A stretch of 32,589 nucleotides of DNA, taken from positions 1 through 32,589 of IMG/VR virus record IMGVR_UViG_3300022208_000020; one strand, 5' to 3'. The stretch's first letter is position 1. Every line of letters starts with the position of its first letter. Positions 11,693 through 21,438 of this stretch are shown in pieces. Source of the DNA: a virus. The notes below the pieces were generated by a model. It worked only from the letters and a program-made list of their open reading frames with translations, was not told where the DNA came from and did not search any database. A program made the position numbers and the translations under genes.

Positions 11693-14600
11693 TCATTTCT
11701 CCTTCGGCCGCTCGGCCCGGAGGGCCCGGATTCGTTCTCGTTTGCGTTCCATCGCTTCCCGCCGCCGCTGCCGCTCGTACTCGCTGCGCCATTGGCGGAT
11801 CTCCTCGGGCTGCAAATCGGCGATCTGGGCCTTGAGTCGGGAGACGGCCTTCTCCTCGCCCTTGTGCGCCCGCCATTCCAGCGGATTGCCGCTTCGCTCC
11901 TGGTCTGCTCGATAGGTATGAGCTGCGAGGATGTCCAGCGGCTCAGCGGTCGGCGTCCAGCCTCGAACGGGCAGGACGGATCGCCAGAGGAGGTCATGGA
12001 CCTTGGCGGCATCGCCGCGCTTGGCGGCCTCGGCGAGTTGGGCCGGCGCGCCGAAGATGGTCTTGGCGACGTTCAGCGCCCGGCGCTGCCAGCTCGTGAT
12101 CCGGTAGTCGGCGATGTCCGGGAAGGTCTGTATCCCCATCGTGTCTCGCAGGACGCCCCCTGCGCCGCCAACGCTGTTGATGACGCCGAGGCCGGGGTTG
12201 TAGAGGCCGTTGCCGGCGATGCGGCAGATCAGTTCCCGAACGTCGATCAGGCCCTTCTGGTAGGCTTTGAAATCCGCCGCGGATTCGGGCACGCCCAGGA
12301 AGTTGGCCAGATCGTCGGTGGGCAGAGGCACGTACCAGACCTTGCCCTTGGCGATGATGTGGAAGTTGTACCGCCGCCAGGGGGGCAATCGCTCCTCCAA
12401 TTTCCGCCGTTCGTCGTCTGAGGTATTCCAGAGATGGGCGAGGATGTAGGGGGCGAACGCCGTCATGATCGCCCAGGCCAGCCGCCCGGCCTGTCCGCGT
12501 TTGGCGTAGGCGGCCGCCATGCGCGGCCACCAGGGGATATTCAAGTGCATCCAACGATAGAAGGGCGAGACGACCTCGCTCATCATCTGAGCGCTCTTGC
12601 CGATGGCCGCGTAGTCGAGCATGATGTCCCGGGCGATCTTCGCCGCCTGGACGTGGCCCGTCAGACCTCGGACCACCTCCACGTCCTTGACCGAGAGCTT
12701 CGTGATGTCCTTGCCGGCGTCCTGAAGGTCGCACAATCGCATGAACGTCGCATACCGGAGCCAGTCCTCGCGGCCCTGGCCGACGGCGCGGACCGTGTTG
12801 AACAGCCGCTTGGCGCGGTTCGCGGCGACTGCGGCGGCCCCGGAGATCTCCGCGCGCTCGAGCTCGGGAATGATGGATTCGAGCTTCTTGACGTCCACGC
12901 CCAGCCAGCCGGAGCCGATGACGTCGTACTGCTGCGCTTCGCCGAGCAGGGCCGGGCGTTCGCCCTTGTGGGCGGCGAGGACCGCCTTCCAATAACCGGC
13001 GATGTACTTCGGCTCAGAGGCGCTCGGCAGGGCAATAATCATTCGATGGTAGTCGCCGATGAAGTTGGTCACATGGAAGGGGATGGCGTAGAGCGGGTTG
13101 AAGAGGATCTGCCGCTTGACGAAGGTGTTGAAGGACCGCGCCGCCTTGTAGAGGGGCTGATCGCTGATCGGGGCGGTGGGCATGTCCAGGACCTGCTGGG
13201 CGATCTCCCGGCGCACGACGTAGGCCCGACGCCGGCCCAGGGCGAGCATCTCGCGGACGGGAGCCATGGCCTTGAGTCCTTGTTCCTCCAGGACCGCCTC
13301 GATGGCCGCCAGGTCCCGATTGAGCAGGGCCATGGCCAGGTCCTCCGTCACGCCGTTCGTGCGGTAGTAGAACCGGCCGGGCAGGATCGTCACCTCCTTG
13401 TATTCCGCGGGCAGGGCGTCGCCCGGCTTCCAGTTCGGATTCAGCTTGCGAAACGCCCCATGCTCCTGTTTGAAGGCTTTTTCGAGGAATCGGCTCGTTT
13501 CCACATCCCGCCGGACCTCGGCCCAGTGCTCGATCAGTCGTTCGAGAACATCGGTGGAGTAGTCGGAGCCGCCCTTGCGTTGGCGGAGGTAGCCCTTGCG
13601 GGGCTCGGCGGGCTTGCGGCCGATGCCGAAGAAGGCGTCGTTGGAGCGAAGGTACCTGATCACCTTATGAGGGAAATAGAACTCCCTGGCTCGCTCTGGC
13701 GCCAGCCAGCCCTCGGCCACGAGCATGTCCGTGACTTTCTGATTCGCTTCACGGATTCGGTCCAGGGCTTCGCGGACCGTAGGGTACTTCTCATAGAGCC
13801 GGTCGCCCTCGGCCTTCATGGCTGCCACATCGGCGGCGGTCATGTCTGCCGGCAACTTCACGCCGCTTTCGACATCCTCCATCAGATCGTCGGCGATCAG
13901 CTTCAGCTCAACGGCCTGGATGCGCTTTCTCGCCTCCGTCGCCGTGCCTTCGACGGCCTTGAGGGCCCAGCGCATATCATCGACGGAGTGAGTGTAGGCG
14001 AGTTTCGGGATTGCCAGGATGTGCCGGAACGCCTCGCGGACCTCGGCGAATTGCCGGGTGCGCGGGATCTCCGGCAGGAATCGGAAGTTGTGGGCGAAGC
14101 GGGCCAAGTGCCTGGCCGTGTTGCGGAGGGGACCCGGCCTGGTCTGGCGAGTGTACCCCTTGGTCCGCTTGAGGAAGTCATTCCCCGACTTTGAGCCGGT
14201 GTCCATCTTCTCGGCCACGATCGCACTGACGTTGGCGCGGGCCGCGCCCGGCCTGCCGCCGGCGAAGCCGCCCATCGCGCTGGGACGGCCCAAGGTCGGG
14301 TCGGATGGAGGCGTTTCCCCCTTCCCCTGCTTGCCCTTGTCGGCGGCCTGGCCGTACTTCTTGTCCCACGCCTGCTGTCGCCGAAGTTGGGCATCCCGCT
14401 TGAGGGCGCTCGCGTGTGGGTTGACCAGGGGTCGTTCCGGCGGTTTGGCCTCCGGCGTCGTCTCGGCCGCCGGCAGTCGCCGGCCCTTCGTGGCTTGGTC
14501 CCACGCCTCCTGCATTTCGGGCATGGGATTGTCTGGATTCTGGAAGAGGTCGCTCTTATCGGTGAAAGCGTCAAGGTAGAGGCTCTTGGCGTCCTTGGCT

Positions 14601-17600
14601 TTGCCGGCCTTACCGGCTACCGCCTTCGCCAGTTCCGGCTTGATGGGGACGGCCTCTTTGCCCTTCGGCGCAAACTCCAAGCCGAGTTCGCCTTGCTTGG
14701 TTCCTGTGGCTGGCCGGAAGATGGTTTGGCCGAAGACGCCGGTGTCGGCCTTCGTGACAGGGGCGGGTGGGGCCGGTTCCTCGGGGGTTACTTCTTGCCG
14801 CCGTTGCCCTTCGGGTGGAGTTGCTTGCGCTTCTGCTCCAGCTTCACGCGCCGGCGCCTCTCGATGAACTCGTTGGCCAACTGGCGGCCCCTGTCCGGCT
14901 TCTCGTTTCTGTTGAGCCTCATAGCCTTTACCCTTGATCTGCTGTGTCTCGATTATATCCGCCTGCGCCTCGGCAGACAAGGGGGTCCCGGAAAATTCAG
15001 CGAAGTCGTGAACATAGTCGGCCATCGCCTTGTTGATGTTCTCGAAGGTCTCTCCGCGCCGCAGCAACTCCCGCTTCATGGCCACGACTTCCAGCTCCAC
15101 GTCATTCGCTTGCCTTACCGCCTCCTCGAAGACGGACTCGCTGATCGCACCCTTGCCCATCTCGCGTTCGGCCTCGTAGAGTTGCTGGAGCCGCGTCATG
15201 GCCGCGTCCAAGGTCCCTTCCAGGCCGAGTTCGCTCGCCCAATCATCGTAATGCTGCGCGGCCTTGGCGTCGTGCGTGATGTAGCGCCAGAGGCCCTTGC
15301 GGCGGTCCTGGCCGGCGTAACTCTCCACGTCGGAGGCCATTGCCTCGGGCACGTAGATCATTCGCAGGCCGCCCGTCCGCGTGAACGCCTGATCCTCGCG
15401 GCCCTGGACGGCCGCTTGGTAGATTGGGTGCTCGCGAATGAAGCGCGTGGTCCTGGCCAACTCCGCCCGGTAACGCGCATCTTCTTTCTGCTTCTCCACA
15501 TCTGGCTCGGCGCGCTCGGCGGGCTCGCCGGCCCAGCGGCTGCCGTCCGGCTTGATGGCGATGCCGCCGTTCCGGTAGATGCCCCGCGCGTGCTTGGGGT
15601 TCTCGCACAGGACCGTCTTGCCCTCCAGCGTGGCCCGGATGCGGCGAACCGGCCGACCCTCCTCGTCGATCATCCGCGCCGCGGTCCCCTTGCCCCACAT
15701 GCGGTAATCCCAGGTCGGCTTGGATTGCTTGCCGGGTTTGGCCCCCTCCCGCTTCGCCAGTGCCTCGTCGGCCCACGGCTCGCCCGCAAACTCGCTCAGC
15801 ATCTCCGGCGCGATCTTCTCGCCCTTGGCGATCCGGTTCTGGATGACGTTGCGACGCCGGTTCTTCGCCTCATCCGCCAACTCCGGCGGCTTGGCCTCTT
15901 TTCGCAATTTCTGTTCCGTCTGTCGCCAACCGGCTTCCGGGCCAACAGCGTTCTCGGAAGTCTGAATTGCCTTGATCGCATCGTCAGAGAGTCCCGTGAT
16001 GTCGCGCCAGCCTCGCCAGAGAGCCATGAACGTATGGTCGCGATACGTAACTGTGTCACCGACCGATAGACTGCGTCTCAAATTCGGCTGCTCGGTCTCG
16101 CTTTGGAAGTTCCCGTAGCGGAATATCGTTTCGAGGTCTTTCCCGTACTCGCCGGTCAATTCGTCTTCTGGAATCTGGATCTCACCCAAGTCGCTCGGAA
16201 TAGCAATCAGACCTTCTGGCGTGCGTTTATGCTCCGGCATTTTTGCGGGCTTCGCTTGTGGCTCGACTGTTGGCGGCAGAGGCGTTGGCGGCTCACCTTC
16301 GGGCGTTTGGCCGGCAGGCGGTTTGCCGGGGGCCTTCTCGACCGCCTCAGCGGCTTGGGCGGCCTTGAACTGCTCGACGGTCGCGGCCTCCGGGGCGATG
16401 GGCAGGTCCTTGAGTCCGCGTGCTTGGGCCGCTTCGTCGAGCGTGCGGAGTTTCGGGGTCATCGCTTCGCCTTGGTAGGGGGCCTTGCGGCCGGGCTCCG
16501 GGGCGATGGGGGCGGCGGGTTTGGCTTGCGGCCGCGGCGGGGCGGCCTGTTGGCCGGCGGGACCCTTCGCCAACTGGGCCCGGATCATGCCCTGGTCTTT
16601 CGGACTGAGGTTCTTGAGCATGTCCGAGAACTTCTGTAGATGTTCCGCGTGCTTGCGGTGCCACTGGTCCGGACTCATCATGCCGATCTTGACTTTGTGC
16701 GTATCAATCGCCGCCTCCGCCGTGCGGTAGAGGTCCTGCTTCGGGATCTTCTGGAGTTCGGGCATGCGCCTCTGATAGTCCGTCGCCATGCTCTTGGCGA
16801 GTTGGGCCGTGTCGATAGCGGCGGCCCCGCTGAAGGCCGCCCCGACGATGCCCATTTGCAGGCCCGCTTGCAGGATCTCGCCCGCCAGGTCCTTGGCCGA
16901 GAGGTCTTCTTGGAGCGACTCGACCGCCTGCGTCGTCATGCCGACCGGGGCCGCCTGGGCGAATCCCTTGATCGTTTCGCCGGCCACGCGCATCGTCGCC
17001 GGGTATCGCGCCGCCAACTTGTCGATCCCGCCAACGGCCTTGATGAACCTGCCCGCCTTCTGCACCTGCGGAATCTGGTTGATCGCCTCACCTGTCATGC
17101 CCATGGCCTGGAACAGTTTCGGATAGATGAGCCCCCATTCGATGGCGGTGGTCCCCGCCTCGCCGGCCAGGGGCATGAGCGCCGGGCCGAAACCCTTGAA
17201 CTCCTCGGCCTCGCGTTTCAGTTCCGGCTTGACGTTTCTGAACTTCCCCCGCGCCGTCCAGACGTCCTGTGGCCCGTAGTAGTCTTCGCCTTCCGGCGCT
17301 ACGGGCAGTTTCCCAGCCAAGGTCGCAATGTACTTGCCGTACCATTTCAGGCGCGGCCCGATCTCCTTTGCCAGTTCATCGTCCGCGATCATCTGCTTGG
17401 TCGCTTGGGCGATCTCGGGCAGGCCCAGGGCCTCGCCCTTCTTGACCCACCGCTGCTGTTCGGCCGGCGTATAGAGCCTCACGCGCGGGTCCGTCTGCAT
17501 CACACCGGCCAAGCCTCGCTCGGTGAACTCCGGCCCAGCCACAGGACGCGGACCCACTGGCTGTACCGGCTCGGCGGCGCCGATCTGCTCGAACGGGCGG

Positions 17601-17683
17601 GCCTGCGGAGCAACGATGTCCTCGAAGGAGCGCGCCGGTCGCTTACCGACAATCTGCTCGAAGCTCTTGACTTCAACGGGCAT
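11693..17683 (-). CDS. Giant ejection/polyvalent virion protein (1996 aa)
   Basis: Very large virion protein, probably ejected with the DNA. The start at 17683 (MPVEVKSFEQIVG) follows AAGGGA and overlaps the previous gene by 11 bases; a 97-codon upstream extension is only an overlap frame. The N-terminus repeats a short motif (SFEQIV, SFEDIV, PFEQIG). A hydrophobic region (about residues 180-300) is followed by Pro/Gln/Ala-rich linkers. Around residues 1290-1997 it is helical and ends with a segment (LPPWRRYNFHIIAKGKVWYVPLP, about 1767-1789, then DDLANFLGVPE) resembling the large polyvalent protein-associated domains (LPD38 type). The tail is a basic coiled coil. No catalytic motif is confirmed. 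Confidence 0.7.
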   Translation of the reverse strand: MPVEVKSFEQIVGKRPARSFEDIVAPQARPFEQIGAAEPVQPVGPRPVAGPEFTERGLAGVMQTDPRVRLYTPAEQQRWVKKGEALGLPEIAQATKQMIADDELAKEIGPRLKWYGKYIATLAGKLPVAPEGEDYYGPQDVWTARGKFRNVKPELKREAEEFKGFGPALMPLAGEAGTTAIEWGLIYPKLFQAMGMTGEAINQIPQVQKAGRFIKAVGGIDKLAARYPATMRVAGETIKGFAQAAPVGMTTQAVESLQEDLSAKDLAGEILQAGLQMGIVGAAFSGAAAIDTAQLAKSMATDYQRRMPELQKIPKQDLYRTAEAAIDTHKVKIGMMSPDQWHRKHAEHLQKFSDMLKNLSPKDQGMIRAQLAKGPAGQQAAPPRPQAKPAAPIAPEPGRKAPYQGEAMTPKLRTLDEAAQARGLKDLPIAPEAATVEQFKAAQAAEAVEKAPGKPPAGQTPEGEPPTPLPPTVEPQAKPAKMPEHKRTPEGLIAIPSDLGEIQIPEDELTGEYGKDLETIFRYGNFQSETEQPNLRRSLSVGDTVTYRDHTFMALWRGWRDITGLSDDAIKAIQTSENAVGPEAGWRQTEQKLRKEAKPPELADEAKNRRRNVIQNRIAKGEKIAPEMLSEFAGEPWADEALAKREGAKPGKQSKPTWDYRMWGKGTAARMIDEEGRPVRRIRATLEGKTVLCENPKHARGIYRNGGIAIKPDGSRWAGEPAERAEPDVEKQKEDARYRAELARTTRFIREHPIYQAAVQGREDQAFTRTGGLRMIYVPEAMASDVESYAGQDRRKGLWRYITHDAKAAQHYDDWASELGLEGTLDAAMTRLQQLYEAEREMGKGAISESVFEEAVRQANDVELEVVAMKRELLRRGETFENINKAMADYVHDFAEFSGTPLSAEAQADIIETQQIKGKGYEAQQKREAGQGPPVGQRVHREAPAREAGAEAQATPPEGQRRQEVTPEEPAPPAPVTKADTGVFGQTIFRPATGTKQGELGLEFAPKGKEAVPIKPELAKAVAGKAGKAKDAKSLYLDAFTDKSDLFQNPDNPMPEMQEAWDQATKGRRLPAAETTPEAKPPERPLVNPHASALKRDAQLRRQQAWDKKYGQAADKGKQGKGETPPSDPTLGRPSAMGGFAGGRPGAARANVSAIVAEKMDTGSKSGNDFLKRTKGYTRQTRPGPLRNTARHLARFAHNFRFLPEIPRTRQFAEVREAFRHILAIPKLAYTHSVDDMRWALKAVEGTATEARKRIQAVELKLIADDLMEDVESGVKLPADMTAADVAAMKAEGDRLYEKYPTVREALDRIREANQKVTDMLVAEGWLAPERAREFYFPHKVIRYLRSNDAFFGIGRKPAEPRKGYLRQRKGGSDYSTDVLERLIEHWAEVRRDVETSRFLEKAFKQEHGAFRKLNPNWKPGDALPAEYKEVTILPGRFYYRTNGVTEDLAMALLNRDLAAIEAVLEEQGLKAMAPVREMLALGRRRAYVVRREIAQQVLDMPTAPISDQPLYKAARSFNTFVKRQILFNPLYAIPFHVTNFIGDYHRMIIALPSASEPKYIAGYWKAVLAAHKGERPALLGEAQQYDVIGSGWLGVDVKKLESIIPELERAEISGAAAVAANRAKRLFNTVRAVGQGREDWLRYATFMRLCDLQDAGKDITKLSVKDVEVVRGLTGHVQAAKIARDIMLDYAAIGKSAQMMSEVVSPFYRWMHLNIPWWPRMAAAYAKRGQAGRLAWAIMTAFAPYILAHLWNTSDDERRKLEERLPPWRRYNFHIIAKGKVWYVPLPTDDLANFLGVPESAADFKAYQKGLIDVRELICRIAGNGLYNPGLGVINSVGGAGGVLRDTMGIQTFPDIADYRITSWQRRALNVAKTIFGAPAQLAEAAKRGDAAKVHDLLWRSVLPVRGWTPTAEPLDILAAHTYRADQERSGNPLEWRAHKGEEKAVSRLKAQIADLQPEEIRQWRSEYERQRRREAMERKRERIRALRAERPKEK

Positions 17684-18539
17684 GTTGGAATCGTCCCTTC
17701 CACCGGTCGTAATACCCCCGGGCGGCGGACTCGCCTTGCTCGCCGAACAACTGTTGCACGCGGTTCTCGAAGCTCTCGACGCTGGCCGGGGCCTCCTCTC
17801 GCTGTTCCGGACCGGGGAGCATTTCCTCGCCCCACGGCTGCGCGGCTCCCGGTTGCGGCGTCTCTTGTGCCGGGGTCTTGGGCGTTCGCCGGTCCTGCCA
17901 CCGCTGCCACGCCTGCTGCATCCCTCGGATCGCATCATCGTAGCCGGCCATCGCCTCGCCGTAGCCCTGCTCATTCATCAGCGGATCGACGTGGCGCAGG
18001 CGATTCAGTTGCATGACGGCCATGTTGCTGTAGTGGTCGTACTCCATCCAGGCGGGGTCATTCTCCTTCTTCATCTTTTCGAGTTGCGCCCGCGTCTTGC
18101 TGAGGTCGGCTTCGGCCTGGTCGAGGTCGATCTGTCCGTGCGCCTTGCTTTCGCGCATCCCTTGCTTGGCGGCTCGGGTCTGGGTCTGCCGCTGGGCGGT
18201 CAGGGCCTGCGTCCCCTGCAACTCGGCCTGCGCCTGGGGGGTCGCCTGCGCGAGGCCCATGCCCGCGAGGATTTGCATGGTCTGACTGGGCGGCATGAAA
18301 CGACTGGCGACGCCCCGGAACAGTCCCGTGAGGCCCCCAGCGCCTTGCCCTTGAGCGCTCTGGGCTTGCAGGACGTCGGCGATCACCTGATCCATACTCT
18401 TGCCGGAGCTGGCGCCCTCGAGGATGACCCGAGTCAGTTCCGCCTCCTGGCGGTCGCGCTCGAGCTGCCCCCAGGTATGGAGGATGTCCGCAACGCCCTG
18501 CGCGTCCGTGGAGCCGATTTCGCCGATGTACTGAGCCAT
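17673..18539 (-). CDS. Internal virion/ejection protein, coiled coil (288 aa)
   Basis: A 288-residue, helix-rich protein. It contains GGLTGLFRGVASRFMPPS (about 69-86), then Gln/Ala-rich helices with heptads (LDQAEADLSKTRAQLEKMKKEND, about 139-161) and a Pro-rich segment before a final amphipathic helix. There is no signal peptide. It lies between the glycine-zipper protein and the giant protein, the slot of podovirus ejection proteins (P22 gp7/gp20, T7 gp15-like by position). The ATG at 18539 follows AAGGGG. Assignment is by position and composition, not by a diagnostic motif. Confidence 0.55.
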   Translation of the reverse strand: MAQYIGEIGSTDAQGVADILHTWGQLERDRQEAELTRVILEGASSGKSMDQVIADVLQAQSAQGQGAGGLTGLFRGVASRFMPPSQTMQILAGMGLAQATPQAQAELQGTQALTAQRQTQTRAAKQGMRESKAHGQIDLDQAEADLSKTRAQLEKMKKENDPAWMEYDHYSNMAVMQLNRLRHVDPLMNEQGYGEAMAGYDDAIRGMQQAWQRWQDRRTPKTPAQETPQPGAAQPWGEEMLPGPEQREEAPASVESFENRVQQLFGEQGESAARGYYDRWKGRFQHAR

Positions 18540-18551
18540 GATTCGCGCCCC

Positions 18552-19547
18552 TTAATAGCCGCCGCCGCCGTAGCTTCGACCGTAGTAACTCTCCGCGCCC
18601 TTCTGCCAGTCGGCCGTGCTGCCGCTGCCGCCGCCGAACATTTGCGAGAAGAGCCCGGCGATGTTGGAGTAGCCGCCACCGCTTTGGCCTTGATTCTGCT
18701 GGGCCTGATTGCCGCCGCCGCCGCCCCCGCCGCTGCTATTGACGTTATAGCTGTATCCGCTTTCGAGGGCTTGACCGCTTTCCTGACCCATTTGCTGACC
18801 CATCTGTGCCCCGGCCCCGCCGCCGAAGATCCCGCCGATGATCGCGCCAACCGCCGGGGCGATCTGCTGGTACATGGACGGCCGCTTGTAGACCATGTAA
18901 GGCTCGCCGCTCTGAGACAGTGTTGTGGCGGCTTGAGCTTGGTAGGTGTAGGGGAACAGGGTTTGCTGCATGTCCCTCTCGTACTGGGCGATATTGCGGA
19001 GTTGCTCCAACTGGCGGGGCAGCGAGCCGGTCGTGCTCAGGGCGTTGAGCCGATTGAGCATCCCGGACTCGCTCAGGCCGGCCAGCGATTGCGCCGCGCC
19101 CAGCCGGCGGGTCTCGGCGCCCTGCAGGTAGGGAGCCAGTGTCGCCAGGAGGGCCTGCTGGGTCTGCGTGGTGGAGCGCCCGAGCGTGTCGGCCGCGCCG
19201 CTGCTCGTGGCCCCACCCCTCAGTTGCAGGCCGCGCCCGAGCCGGTTCGCCATCTCGCCGCCCTCGCGCATGACTTCATTGAGGATCGCCTGGATCTCCG
19301 GCCGGTCCAGGATGTTCCCCTCCTTCGTGTAGGCGCGGAGCGTGTCGAGTCCTTCCATCTCCGAACCGCCGTACTGCATCACGAGCCGCTGGGCCATTTC
19401 CTCGGCCGGGGACATGCCCGCCACCTGCTCAAGGGGCAGGGACGGAGGCGGCTGCATGAACAGCGAGCCGAGAAAGGCTTCCGCCGCCCTCCGTTGCGGG
19501 GAGCGTAAGTCATGGTCTTTCAGTTCCGGCTCAAATTGTCTGGCCAT
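18552..19547 (-). CDS. Internal virion protein with glycine zipper (331 aa)
   Basis: A 331-residue protein. The first 200 residues are helical and Gln/Leu-rich (LGRGLQLRGGATSSGAADTLGRS near 103-125). A glycine-zipper membrane-active segment follows at about 226-250 (IAPAVGAIIGGIFGGGAGAQ), then a Gly/Ser/Gln-rich C-terminal region with seven consecutive glycines. This order is typical of podovirus internal virion proteins (T7 gp14-like) that insert into the host envelope to make the DNA conduit. The start at 19547 follows GAGGTG. It is 13 bases from the next leftward gene. Confidence 0.6.
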   Translation of the reverse strand: MARQFEPELKDHDLRSPQRRAAEAFLGSLFMQPPPSLPLEQVAGMSPAEEMAQRLVMQYGGSEMEGLDTLRAYTKEGNILDRPEIQAILNEVMREGGEMANRLGRGLQLRGGATSSGAADTLGRSTTQTQQALLATLAPYLQGAETRRLGAAQSLAGLSESGMLNRLNALSTTGSLPRQLEQLRNIAQYERDMQQTLFPYTYQAQAATTLSQSGEPYMVYKRPSMYQQIAPAVGAIIGGIFGGGAGAQMGQQMGQESGQALESGYSYNVNSSGGGGGGGNQAQQNQGQSGGGYSNIAGLFSQMFGGGSGSTADWQKGAESYYGRSYGGGGY

Positions 19548-19563
19548 CGCGGCACCTCAATTC

Positions 19564-19839
19564 CTATCCGGGCGTCCAGGTGGCCGCCGCCGCCGTCGAG
19601 GCGGCCGTTGTGACGCCGGTCAGCTTCCCGTCGTAAAAGGTCAAGGTCACTCGCCAGTTGGCCCCGTCGTCGAGGATCAAGGCCCCCGTCTTCGTATTGG
19701 CGAACAGTTCATCGCGGACCGCCCGATGCTCGCCCTGGAGGCATTGCCCCAGTTCGGTCAGGTATCGCCCGAGCGGGGTATGGAGTCCCAGCTCGGCGGC
19801 GGCCGGGTCGGGCAAGCGAAGGGTCTTGGGCAGTTTCAT
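19564..19839 (-). CDS. Small virion-cluster protein (91 aa)
   Basis: A 91-residue protein starting MKLPKTLRLPDPAAAELG. The middle (LGRYLTELGQCLQGEHRAVRDELFANT) is helical and the end (WRVTLTFYDGKLTGVTTA) is a beta hairpin. There is no signal peptide. It starts four bases after the gp10-like gene's stop, so it is translationally coupled. Its position between tail protein and ejection proteins suggests a minor tail or tail-completion protein; no family is recognised. Confidence 0.6.
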   Translation of the reverse strand: MKLPKTLRLPDPAAAELGLHTPLGRYLTELGQCLQGEHRAVRDELFANTKTGALILDDGANWRVTLTFYDGKLTGVTTAASTAAAATWTPG

Positions 19840-19843
19840 GGTC

Positions 19844-21436
19844 TCACCGGTCTCCGTCGAAATCGAACTCGAACACCACGCCGATCACGGCGAACGGCGA
19901 ATCGCTCTCCAGTTTGAGGCAGCAGTGACGAAACCGGGCGTCGAAGGGCACCCACCGAACGATCTCGGTGCCGTCACCGTCCGGGGTCAGGGCCACGTTC
20001 TTGAGGAAGCGATAGGAAGCCTTGGCGGCGGTCCGAATCGAAACGCTCACCATGTCACTCGCGGCGCCGGGCGCCAGGAACAGCCAGAGTCCGTGCGCCC
20101 GCTTGAACTCGGTCACGGCCCCGGAGTTCGCCAGATCCGTCGCCAGGGCGAGTCGCCCGGTATAGGCGACGCCCTTGTCCTTCGTGTCGGCGAGGCAACT
20201 GTACCCGTACCCCGCGTAGTCGCTCGCGATCAGGAGCGGATAGCCCAGCCCGCCGCCGGCGTGGTCGATGGTCGGCCAGGCGATCGTGTCGATGGTGGGG
20301 AAGGGGATCGTGTCGATCGTGTAGGCGCTCTGCGTCGTGTAGGCCCCGAAGGCGGCCACGTCCATGGGCGCGGTGTTCCAGAATCCCGTCTGGCGGTCGA
20401 GCATGAGGATCAGGTCATTGCCGGTCGAATCGAGGTTCTGGGGTACGGACCACCAGAGATGGTCGAGACCGGGGACATAGACGGCGCGGCTCTCCGACAA
20501 TTTGTCCGGGTGGAGGCCCCGCACCGTCTGGGCAATATCGGCGCTCGCCGGGCCGGAGGCGAACAGTTGCCGGATCGTCTGGTCCGTGGCCAGGAACCAC
20601 AGATTGCCGCTCGGCTCGGTGACGATACTGTCGGGGGCCGGGCAGCCGATCCCTTGGATGATGGTCTCACTGTTCCAGACGGTCACATCCTCGGTGAGCC
20701 ACATCATGTCGATCAACTTCTGCGTGAAGGTAATCACGCGCGTCGCGCCGCCGACGCTGTAGATCCCGCACGCGGAAATGACGTTGTTGGCTTCCAGGTC
20801 ATTGTAGCCCGCGTCGCCGCTCTTCGTATCGCTGGAGTCCCAGTCGGTCAGGTCGCCCCAGGAGCACCAGCGGCGCCGGTTGGGCTTGTAGGTCCCTGCG
20901 TCCGTGGTGCCCATCAGGATCAGGTAGCTCTCCGCCTCGATCAGATAGTTGGCCTTGACGCACCAGTTCGAGTCGCCGATGTCCAGGCCGTTCGTGGGGT
21001 CCCCGAGTACGGAGAACGGGTCCGTCGGCGCGGTGTCCAGCCATTTGATGACCTTGTCGATCTGGTTCGTCGCCACGATGTACGGGCCGCAATCGGCGGT
21101 GCTCCAGTGGGTGCAGGAGGTCGAGCAGGTCCAGGCGGTCACCCAGGCCCCTCCCCCGGCATTCCAGCGGTAGGCATGGTCCTTCGTGAAGGCGAAGAGG
21201 GTCTCCTCGCCGGTGTTCCGAACGTGCTTATGCCAGTGGATGATGGGGTTCGCATCCGGCGTCTGGACGGGCGAGCCGCCGGACAGGAAGGCGGGCATCC
21301 GCCCCGGAATCCGGCGCATCGCCCCCTCGCGGTAGGCCATCCACTGACTCTCCGCCAGCGCGTAGGCGGCGGGCAGCTTGATATGCGGGAATCCGACCCG
21401 CTGACCGAGAACGTCATTGACAATCCCGAACTTCAT
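19844..21436 (-). CDS. Tail stabilisation protein, gp10-like by position (530 aa)
   Basis: A 530-residue, beta-rich protein starting MKFGIVNDVLGQRVGFPHIK. It has many Trp and Asp-Gly turns, with repeated blade-like segments (for example WTCSTSCTHWSTADCGPYIV and LFASGPASADIAQTV), consistent with a beta-propeller-like tail hub. Its place after the adaptor protein matches P22 gp10/packaged-DNA stabilisation proteins. The start at 21436 is two bases after the previous stop (TAAGCATG). The same frame stays open for more than 400 codons upstream, but that part reads antisense-like and overlaps two well-supported genes, so it is rejected. Confidence 0.6.
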   Translation of the reverse strand: MKFGIVNDVLGQRVGFPHIKLPAAYALAESQWMAYREGAMRRIPGRMPAFLSGGSPVQTPDANPIIHWHKHVRNTGEETLFAFTKDHAYRWNAGGGAWVTAWTCSTSCTHWSTADCGPYIVATNQIDKVIKWLDTAPTDPFSVLGDPTNGLDIGDSNWCVKANYLIEAESYLILMGTTDAGTYKPNRRRWCSWGDLTDWDSSDTKSGDAGYNDLEANNVISACGIYSVGGATRVITFTQKLIDMMWLTEDVTVWNSETIIQGIGCPAPDSIVTEPSGNLWFLATDQTIRQLFASGPASADIAQTVRGLHPDKLSESRAVYVPGLDHLWWSVPQNLDSTGNDLILMLDRQTGFWNTAPMDVAAFGAYTTQSAYTIDTIPFPTIDTIAWPTIDHAGGGLGYPLLIASDYAGYGYSCLADTKDKGVAYTGRLALATDLANSGAVTEFKRAHGLWLFLAPGAASDMVSVSIRTAAKASYRFLKNVALTPDGDGTEIVRWVPFDARFRHCCLKLESDSPFAVIGVVFEFDFDGDR

Positions 21437-21438
21437 GC

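Noticed and set aside
17684-17974. 97-codon N-terminal extension of the giant protein
   Set aside because: It overlaps the end of the 288-residue gene, is Arg/Ser-rich and lacks a ribosome binding site; the ATG at 17683 has one.
12434-19508. Long plus-strand frames opposite the giant protein and internal virion genes (about 460-660 codons)
   Set aside because: Antisense shadows in high-GC sequence; no motifs and no ribosome binding sites, while the minus-strand genes are consistent with phage modules.
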